Assembly (NCBI RefSeq): GCF_001427875.1
Contig: NZ_LMHK01000002.1
Span: 1,175,436 to 1,239,435 of the forward strand
DNA from: Devosia sp. Root685
GTDB lineage: Bacteria > Pseudomonadota > Alphaproteobacteria > Rhizobiales > Devosiaceae
Reading direction: 5' to 3'
DNA length: 64,000 bases
Shown piece by piece: positions 58,121-64,000 of the stretch; positions within the stretch are counted from its first letter, which is position 1; every line of letters begins with the position of its first letter. A program made the translations under genes and the position numbers. The notes below the pieces were generated by a model. That model was given only the letters and a program-made list of their open reading frames with translations. It was not told the origin of the DNA and ran no database searches.

Positions 58121-58852
58121 ATGAGCAGCGATATCGGCCGCCTGATCGCCTATTACAAATCCCCGCTGGGACGCATCTCCCGTGCCCTCGTGCGCGAACA
58201 GATCATCGGCCTTGCCGGCGACCTCAAGGGCCGCCGCGTACTCGGCCTCGGCTTTGCCACCCCCTATCTGCGCTTTGCCCTCGCGCCGGCCGAGCGCGTC
58301 CTCGCCTTCATGCCCGAGCGCCAGGGCGCCTCCGCCTGGCCACGCGAGGGCCCATCACACACCGTCCTCTGCGACCCCCTCGAAATGCCGCTGGCCGATG
58401 CCTCCATCGACATCACCATTGCCGTCCACGCGCTCGAACACGTCGCCGATGCCGAGGAACTGATGCGCGAACTCTGGCGCGTCACCGCGCCCAATGGCCA
58501 TCTCGTCCTGGTCGTGCCACGTCGCCGCGGCATCTGGGCCCAGCGCGACGTGACCCCCTTTGGGCAAGGCGTCCCCTATTCGGGCGGCCAGTTGGAAAAG
58601 CTGCTGCGCGACCACAGTTTCGTGCCCGAAGCCTGGCGCGACGGCCTTTTCGTGCCACCGATCCAGTCTTCGCTCGTGCTGCGCTCCGCCCGTTTCTTCG
58701 AGCGCATCGGCCGCCTTTTCGGCCCACCCATGAGCGGGGTCATCTGCGTCCGCGCCCGCAAGGAGGCCTTCCCCGCCGTCCCCCGCCGCAAGCGCGCCGA
58801 ACGCTATGTGCGCCTCCCAGGTCTTTCGGCTGCAACAGCCCGCTCGAGCTAG
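58121..58852 (+). CDS. Class I SAM-dependent methyltransferase
   Basis: 243 residues. SAM-binding GRRVLGLGFATPYLRFAL (motif I), LPLADASIDITIAVHALEHV with the acidic and ALEH motifs, and GHLVLVVPRRRG (post-motif III). Divergent from gloB by 84 bp, a pairing common in the order. Substrate unknown. Confidence 0.85.
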   Translation: MSSDIGRLIAYYKSPLGRISRALVREQIIGLAGDLKGRRVLGLGFATPYLRFALAPAERVLAFMPERQGASAWPREGPSHTVLCDPLEMPLADASIDITIAVHALEHVADAEELMRELWRVTAPNGHLVLVVPRRRGIWAQRDVTPFGQGVPYSGGQLEKLLRDHSFVPEAWRDGLFVPPIQSSLVLRSARFFERIGRLFGPPMSGVICVRARKEAFPAVPRRKRAERYVRLPGLSAATARSS

Positions 58853-58856
58853 CCCC

Positions 58857-58992
58857 TCTTCACCTCTCCCTTTGGGGGAGAGGTCGACGCGAAGCGGCGG
58901 GTGAGGGGGCCTTACCAGGACCGTGACATAAGACAGGCCCCCTCACCCGGCTTGCTGCGCAATCCGACCTCTCCCCCAAAGGAAGAGGTGAA
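58857..58992. repeat. Intergenic palindromic repeat, family A
   Basis: CTCTTCACCTCTCCCTTTGG and CTCCCCCAAAGGAAGAGGTG outer arms with GGTGAGGGGGCC and GGCCCCCTCACCC inside; one large hairpin of about 130 bp. Confidence 0.8.
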
Positions 58993-59077
58993 GAGGCCGC
59001 CACACTCACCCTTTGCCTTTATTCCCCCTTTTGCATATGGTCCGCGCGGCCTTTCCTGCCCGTCATAAAAGTGCGTC

Positions 59078-60172
59078 ATGACCAATCCCCAGCGTCCCGT
59101 CCCGCAACCCGGAATTTTGGATATCGCGCCCTATTTGCCGGGCAAATCCGGCGCGCCCGGCAGCAAGGCGGTAAAACTCTCGGCCAATGAATCCCCCCTC
59201 GGCGCCAGCCCCAAGGCCATTGCCGCCTTTGCGAGCGCTGCAGAACACCTCGAAATCTATCCCGAAGGCTCCTCGCGCATTTTACGCGAAGCCCTTGGCG
59301 AAGTGCATGGTATCGATCCCGCCCGCATCGTCTGCGGCAATGGCTCGGATGACCTCCTGCATCTCCTCGCCCAGACCTATCTCGGCGAAGGCGACGAGGC
59401 GGTGATGAACCGCTACGGTTTTTCGGTCTATCCGATCATCACCATGGCCACCGGCGCAAAAATCGTCATGGTCGAGGAAACCGACTACACCGCAGATGTC
59501 GACGCGCTCCTCGCCGCCGTCACCGCGCGCACCAAGGTGATTTGGCTCGCCAATCCCAATAACCCGACCGGCACCTATCTCAGCGATGCCGAAGTGCGCC
59601 GGCTGCACGCTGGTCTGCGCCCCGACATCCTGCTCGTCATCGACAGCGCCTATGCCGAATATGTCACCGCCGCCGACTATTCCGTCGGCCTCCACCTTGT
59701 CGGCGAGGCCGAAAACGTCGTCATGGTGCGCACCTTTTCCAAGATGGGCCTCGCCGCCGCCCGCATCGGCTGGATGGTCGCCCCCGACCACGTGACGGAC
59801 GCCATCCACCGCATTCGTGGGCCCTTCAACGTCAACCTGCCCGCCCAGCTTGCCGGCGCGGCGGCCACGCGCGACCTGGAATTCAACGAAAAGCTTCGCG
59901 CGCACAATGCCAAATGGCGCGACTGGCTGACGGCCGAACTCAACGGCAATGCCATGCGCGTGCTGCCGAGCGAGGCTAATTTCATCCTCGTGCTCTTCCC
60001 CGATGCCGAAACCGCCGCCCGCGCCTTCGCGTCCCTCATGGAAGGCGGCTATATCGTGCGCGAAGTCGGCCAGTCCTACGGCATCAACAATGGCCTGCGC
60101 ATCTCCATTGGCTCCGAAGACGCCATGCGCGGCGTCGCCAAAATTCTCAAATCCATGGTGATCTCCCAATGA
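59078..60172 (+). CDS. hisC: Histidinol-phosphate aminotransferase
   Basis: 364 residues, fold-type I PLP enzyme. KLSANESPLGASPKA opening, CGNGSDDLLHLL, the NPNNPTGTYL segment, DSAYAEYV, and the Schiff-base Lys in RTFSKMGLAAARIG. Coupled by ATGA to tyrC, so in this setting it may also serve aromatic amino-acid transamination. Confidence 0.92.
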   Translation: MTNPQRPVPQPGILDIAPYLPGKSGAPGSKAVKLSANESPLGASPKAIAAFASAAEHLEIYPEGSSRILREALGEVHGIDPARIVCGNGSDDLLHLLAQTYLGEGDEAVMNRYGFSVYPIITMATGAKIVMVEETDYTADVDALLAAVTARTKVIWLANPNNPTGTYLSDAEVRRLHAGLRPDILLVIDSAYAEYVTAADYSVGLHLVGEAENVVMVRTFSKMGLAAARIGWMVAPDHVTDAIHRIRGPFNVNLPAQLAGAAATRDLEFNEKLRAHNAKWRDWLTAELNGNAMRVLPSEANFILVLFPDAETAARAFASLMEGGYIVREVGQSYGINNGLRISIGSEDAMRGVAKILKSMVISQ

Positions 60173-61140
60173 GCACCCACTTTCGCAAACTCGCGCTGAT
60201 CGGCATCGGCCTTATCGGCTCGTCCATCGCCCTCGCCGCCCGCCGCCAGGGTCTGGTGGATGTCATCTCCATTTCGACGCGCCGCCAGGAAACGCTTGAG
60301 GAAGCGCGCGAGCTTGGCCTTGGCGATATCTATACGCTCGATGCCGCGGAAGCCGTACGCGGCGCCGATCTCGTCATCCTCTGCGCCCCCGTCGGCGCCT
60401 ATGATGCGCTTGCCAAAGCCATCGCGCCCGCCCTCGAACCCGGCGCCATCGTCTCCGATGTCGGCTCGGTCAAGGAGCACGTCGTCAAAGTCGTCGCCCC
60501 GCACCTGCCGGCCGGCGTACATTTCATCCCCGGCCACCCGATTGCCGGCACCGAACATTCCGGCCCCGCCGCCGGCTTCCCCGAACTATTCGCCGGCCGC
60601 TGGTGCGTGCTCACCCCGGGGCCCGAAGTCCCCGCTGCGCAAACCGAAAAACTCGCCGGCTTCTGGGCCGCCATGGGCTCGCAGGTCGAAACCATGGATG
60701 CCGCGCACCACGACATGGTGCTGGCCATCACCAGCCACATTCCACACCTTGTCGCCTATAATATCGTGGGCACGGTGGCCGATCTCGAAGCCGCCACCCA
60801 GTCCGAAGTCATCAAATTCTCGGCCTCCGGTTTTCGCGACTTCACCCGCATCGCCGCCTCCGACCCCGTCATGTGGCGCGACGTGTTTCTTACAAATCGC
60901 GACGCAGTGCTCGAAATGCTCGGCCGTTTCTCCGAAGACCTCTCGGTGCTGCAGCGCGCCGTGCGCACCGGCGATGGCGAGGCGCTCGAATCCATGTTCA
61001 CCCGCACCCGCGCCATCCGCCGCTCGATCATCAATGCCGGCCAGGAAACCGCCGCCCCCGACTTCGGCCGCCCCCACGAAACCCCGCCGGCGCCGGAAAC
61101 GGCCATGGTCCGCGAACATGGCGGTGGCGACGACGCTTAG
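60169..61140 (+). CDS. tyrC: Prephenate/arogenate dehydrogenase
   Basis: 323 residues. NAD-binding LALIGIGLIGSSIALAA, VSDVGSVKEHVV, HFIPGHPIAGTEHSGP with the catalytic His, and the helical dimer domain with ITSHIPHLVAYNIVGT. It makes the tyrosine precursor. It overlaps hisC by 4 bp and is followed by a palindromic repeat. Confidence 0.93.
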   Translation: MSTHFRKLALIGIGLIGSSIALAARRQGLVDVISISTRRQETLEEARELGLGDIYTLDAAEAVRGADLVILCAPVGAYDALAKAIAPALEPGAIVSDVGSVKEHVVKVVAPHLPAGVHFIPGHPIAGTEHSGPAAGFPELFAGRWCVLTPGPEVPAAQTEKLAGFWAAMGSQVETMDAAHHDMVLAITSHIPHLVAYNIVGTVADLEAATQSEVIKFSASGFRDFTRIAASDPVMWRDVFLTNRDAVLEMLGRFSEDLSVLQRAVRTGDGEALESMFTRTRAIRRSIINAGQETAAPDFGRPHETPPAPETAMVREHGGGDDA

Positions 61141-61153
61141 GGCTGGCTAACTC

Positions 61154-61259
61154 CCACCTAGCCTCCCCCTGATAGGGGGAGGGATCTGTCGGTGGCCCCC
61201 AAATTTCGCGGAATAACCGCGACGTCCCTCCCCCTCCCAGGGGGAGGTTAGGTGGGGGT
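61154..61259. repeat. Intergenic palindromic repeat, family B
   Basis: CCCACCTAGCCTCCCCCTGA and GGGGGAGGTTAGGTGGGGGT arms, with CGCGGAATAACCGCG in the loop. Confidence 0.8.
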
Positions 61260-61972
61260 CACAGATCCAACCGCCCACCCTGCCCAACACAGCTCGCCCG
61301 CTCCCCATACTGCCGCGCCCGCTCCTCAACAATCCCCGCCACCCTAAGCAGCCCCGCATTGGGCCGCGCTGGATTCCTCACGATCGGATTGGGCAGCGTC
61401 ACCGTAAGCAGGCTCGCCGTGCGCCAATCCAAATTCTGCGGCTCCCGCCCGAACGCCCGCTCACTCCCAGCAGCCACGCCGAACTCGCCCTGCGGCCCCC
61501 ATTCGGCAATGTTGAGATAAATCTCCATGATCCGCTTCTTGGGCAGGATCAGGTCCACATAGATCGCCAGCGGCACTTCCAGCGCCTTGCGGATCGGATC
61601 GGGATCGTTCCAGAGAAACAAATTTCGCGCCACCTGCATGGTCAGCGTCGAGGCCCCACGCGTCGGTTTGCCGCCCATGAAATTATCGATTTCGGCCCGC
61701 AAGGCCCCGACGTCGACACCCCAATGCCGGCAGAACTGCCCATCCTCCGAGAGAATGACCGAAGCCTTCAGCCGGTCCGAAATATCATCGATATCGCGCC
61801 ATTCCCGCACCACCGGGCGGCCCGTGAGAAAGCGCTCCAGCATCGGCACCGAAACCGGATCGACCACCAGATAGACCGGGGTCAGCACCAGCGGAATGGC
61901 GGCCAGCACCGCAATGGCGGTGCCAAGAAAACGCAATGCCCGCCAGAAACCCTTGGATGCTTTTCGTGCCAT
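61259..61972 (-). CDS. mtgA: Monofunctional peptidoglycan transglycosylase
   Basis: 237 residues from ATG 61972; the frame is open much further upstream but that part is antisense to ispA. N-terminal span (about 12-35), then the GT51 domain: VILSEDGQFCRHWGVD with the catalytic Glu, GASTLTMQVARNLFLW, PKKRIMEIYLNIAEWG. It polymerises lipid II. Confidence 0.92.
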   Translation of the reverse strand: MARKASKGFWRALRFLGTAIAVLAAIPLVLTPVYLVVDPVSVPMLERFLTGRPVVREWRDIDDISDRLKASVILSEDGQFCRHWGVDVGALRAEIDNFMGGKPTRGASTLTMQVARNLFLWNDPDPIRKALEVPLAIYVDLILPKKRIMEIYLNIAEWGPQGEFGVAAGSERAFGREPQNLDWRTASLLTVTLPNPIVRNPARPNAGLLRVAGIVEERARQYGERASCVGQGGRLDL

Positions 61973-62056
61973 GGCATGGTGATAGCGGCTGGAGGCGTGG
62001 CGGCCAAGGCCGGAAGTCCCCTTGAAGCCTTCATGCCGACGGGTTAGCAACGAGCC

Positions 62057-62959
62057 ATGTACGACTTTTCCGCCGACAGTGCCGATTGCGCCCGCGCCGT
62101 TGAGGCCGGTCTCTCCGATTTTCTTACCGGCGCACGGCTCTCCGGCCCCGGCCCAGCGGCCGATCGCGTCGTCGCCGCCATGCGCCACGGCGCCCTCGAA
62201 GGCGGCAAGCGCCTGCGCCCGCTGCTGGTGCGCCAAGCCGCCGCCATCTTCTCCCTCCCGCCCTCGGCTTCGCTCCTGACCGGCCTCGCGGTCGAAATGG
62301 TGCACTGCTATTCGTTGATCCATGACGATCTGCCGGCGATGGACGATGACGATCTGCGCCGCGGCCGCCCCACTGTCCACAAAGCCTTTGACGAAGCCTC
62401 GGCCATCCTGGCCGGCGACGCCCTCCTCACCCATGCCTTCGCCGTTCTCAGCGATCCCACCTGCCACGCGGACCCTGCAGTGCGCATCCGCCTCGTCACC
62501 GAACTGGCCTTGGGCAGCGGCGCCGGCGGTATGGTCGGCGGCCAGATGCGCGATATCGAGGGCGAAAAAGGCGGCTTCTCCGAGGGCGACATCTCCATCA
62601 TGCAGGCGATGAAAACCGGCGCCCTGATCCGGGCCAGCGTCCGCATGGGCGCCATTCTCGGCGGCGCCGATCCGCGCGCCCTCTCGGCCATGACCGCCTA
62701 TGCGGAAGCTGCCGGCCGCGCCTTCCAGCTCGCCGATGACATCTTGGACGTCACCGCCACGCCCGAAGCCATGGGCAAGGCCACCGGCAAGGATGCAGAA
62801 GCCGGCAAGCAGACGCTGGTCTCAAAGCTCGGCGTCGACGGCGCACGAAAAGTGCTCAACGACACCGTCAACGAAGCCATTCTGGCGCTGCGCACCTTTG
62901 GTCCCAAGGCCGATGGCCTCCGCGCCACGGCAAAGTACTTTGCGAGCCGGGAGAAGTAG
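62057..62959 (+). CDS. ispA: Polyprenyl synthetase (geranyl/farnesyl diphosphate synthase)
   Basis: 300 residues. First Asp-rich motif SLIHDDLPAMDDDDLRRG with the inserted residues of the short-chain type, second motif FQLADDILD, plus GGKRLRPLLV. It makes C15 prenyl diphosphate for quinones and bactoprenol. The MOSC gene follows 1 bp later. Confidence 0.92.
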   Translation: MYDFSADSADCARAVEAGLSDFLTGARLSGPGPAADRVVAAMRHGALEGGKRLRPLLVRQAAAIFSLPPSASLLTGLAVEMVHCYSLIHDDLPAMDDDDLRRGRPTVHKAFDEASAILAGDALLTHAFAVLSDPTCHADPAVRIRLVTELALGSGAGGMVGGQMRDIEGEKGGFSEGDISIMQAMKTGALIRASVRMGAILGGADPRALSAMTAYAEAAGRAFQLADDILDVTATPEAMGKATGKDAEAGKQTLVSKLGVDGARKVLNDTVNEAILALRTFGPKADGLRATAKYFASREK

Positions 62960-62960
62960 C

Positions 62961-63593
62961 TTGCCAAAACTCCTCGCTGTTTGCGTCGGCAAAGCGGAAC
63001 ACATTGCAGGCTACAGCCCGCTCACCGGCATCAACAAGCGCGCCGTATCCGGCCTCATCGCCATCGGCCCGCAAGGCATTGCCGAAGACGCGATTCTCGA
63101 TCGCCAGCACCATGGCGGCGCCGACCAGGCCGTCTATATCTATTTCCAGGGCGACTATGACTGGTGGGCCCAAGAAGGCGTGGAGCCCGCACCCGGCCTC
63201 TTCGGCGAAAACCTCGTCATCGAGGGACCGCGAAGCGCCGATACCGCCATCGGCGACCGTTTTGAGATCGGCGATTGCCTCTTGGAAGTCACCTATCACC
63301 GCACCCCCTGCATGACCTTCGCCGCCAAGATGAACGACAAGTTCTGGGTCAAGCGCTTCCACCGCGCCAACCGCCCCGGCGCCTATTGCCGCGTGCTCAA
63401 GCCTGGCACCGTGGAAGCGGGCATGGAGATTATCGTGACGCCCTATGCCGGCGAACGCATCACCGTCTCCGACCTCATGGCCTTCGACGTCAGCAAGGAC
63501 ATCCCGCTCGATTTTATGCGCCGCGCGGTAACCACCCCGATCCGCGAAAAGACCCGCTTCAAATACGAAACCCGCCTAGCGGACCTCTTTTGA
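62961..63593 (+). CDS. MOSC domain protein (YiiM-like)
   Basis: 210 residues from TTG 62961, with GGGAGAAG in the end of ispA. MOSC pattern: DRQHHGGADQAVYIYF, LFGENLVIEG, and the conserved Cys in TYHRTPCMTFA. Such proteins handle molybdenum-cofactor sulfur or reduce N-hydroxylated bases (YiiM); substrate not readable. Confidence 0.85.
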   Translation: MPKLLAVCVGKAEHIAGYSPLTGINKRAVSGLIAIGPQGIAEDAILDRQHHGGADQAVYIYFQGDYDWWAQEGVEPAPGLFGENLVIEGPRSADTAIGDRFEIGDCLLEVTYHRTPCMTFAAKMNDKFWVKRFHRANRPGAYCRVLKPGTVEAGMEIIVTPYAGERITVSDLMAFDVSKDIPLDFMRRAVTTPIREKTRFKYETRLADLF

Positions 63594-63605
63594 GTTGTTT
63601 TGCCG

Positions 63606-64000
63606 ATGAGCCTAGAATCCGTCCGCGCCGACCTCACCACCCGCGCCCCTGACCTATCGGTGGAAGTCACCGATAAGTCCACCGCCACGGTACAACTCGC
63701 CGCCGAAGTGCATGGCGTCGAACCCGGCCAGATCGCCAAAACCCTCTGCATCCGCATCCGCGACGAAGAAGTCTTGCTGGTGACCCGCGGCGATGCCCGC
63801 CTCGACAACCAGAAGTCCAAATCCGCCTTCGGCGGCCGGCCGCGCATGCTCGGCGCCGAAGATGTCCTGCGCCTCACAAGCCATCAGGTCGGCGGCGTGT
63901 GCCCCTTCGGCCTCCCCGCGCCGCTGCCGATCTATCTCGATGCCTCGCTCAAAATCTACGACCTCGTCATTCCCGCCGGTGGCGACACCCACGCCTCGGT
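63606..64000 (+). CDS. YbaK/ProX-type aminoacyl-tRNA deacylase, cut by the window end
   Basis: 131 codons visible from ATG 63606. YbaK fold: IAKTLCIRIRDEEVLLVTRGDARLD, an RPRMLGAEDV segment and the loop GGVCPFGLPAPLPIYLD that holds the catalytic region. These enzymes remove wrong amino acids from tRNA. The end lies beyond 64000. It runs in line with ispA and the MOSC gene. Confidence 0.85.
   Translation, partial: MSLESVRADLTTRAPDLSVEVTDKSTATVQLAAEVHGVEPGQIAKTLCIRIRDEEVLLVTRGDARLDNQKSKSAFGGRPRMLGAEDVLRLTSHQVGGVCPFGLPAPLPIYLDASLKIYDLVIPAGGDTHAS

Overview
The window looks like the chromosome of a GC-rich alphaproteobacterium of the Hyphomicrobiales, most like Devosia. The basis is the codon bias, the ftsEX/MJ0042/CpdR neighbourhood, the HIG1 and DUF2125 proteins, the GTTC-N7-GTTC LexA boxes, and dense families of intergenic palindromic repeats. 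It divides into a short core segment (1-1661), a foreign island of about 27.7 kb (1662-29382), and a long core segment (29383-64000).

The island is the main feature. It splits a host HNH endonuclease gene in two: the first 119 codons lie at the right edge (29744 down to about 29382, minus strand) and the last 65 codons at the left edge (1659 down to 1462). Imperfect terminal inverted repeats of 28-30 bp mark both ends (1662-1691 and 29355-29382). The right end carries three overlapping genes that fit the gamma-mobile-trio: two very different tyrosine-recombinase-like proteins (GmtY, GmtZ) and a small partner (GmtX). Just inside the right end lies a complete, diverged paralogue of the interrupted HNH gene, in the same orientation. 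Its ATG overlaps, as ATGA, the stop of the reading frame that runs out of the broken host gene through the repeat. The island therefore appears to break a gene and put its own version under that gene's promoter and translation.

The cargo is rich in defence and DNA-damage genes. From left to right it holds: an XRE regulator facing a twin-palindrome promoter and an operon of two duplicated pairs (two DUF6634-like proteins, two metallophosphoesterases); a complete Detocs-type system (dtcA sensor kinase, dtcB receiver, dtcC receiver fused to a nucleoside-phosphorylase effector); an SOS-box-controlled dnaE2 operon with a dinB gene broken by one amber codon; unknown proteins, one with a possible nuclease C-terminus; an SRAP protein; a DUF4145 zinc-ribbon protein; a frameshifted PIN-domain gene; and an AbiJ-like HEPN protein. 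Several cargo genes are decayed.

The core to the right encodes ordinary functions: esterase/alkA, gluQRS, a LysR regulator with a divergent NAD-binding protein, rhomboid, TlpA, argH, ChaC, lysA, cpdR, ftsEX, plsC, an SOS-boxed gene of unknown function, DUF2125, rpmF, fumC, a sugar or polyol catabolic group (two sugar-phosphate isomerase/epimerases, GMC and Gfo/Idh oxidoreductases, ketopantoate-reductase-like), gloB, a methyltransferase, hisC-tyrC, mtgA, ispA, a MOSC protein and a YbaK-type deacylase cut by the window end. The palindromic repeats seen throughout this core were not seen inside the island, which fits its foreign origin.
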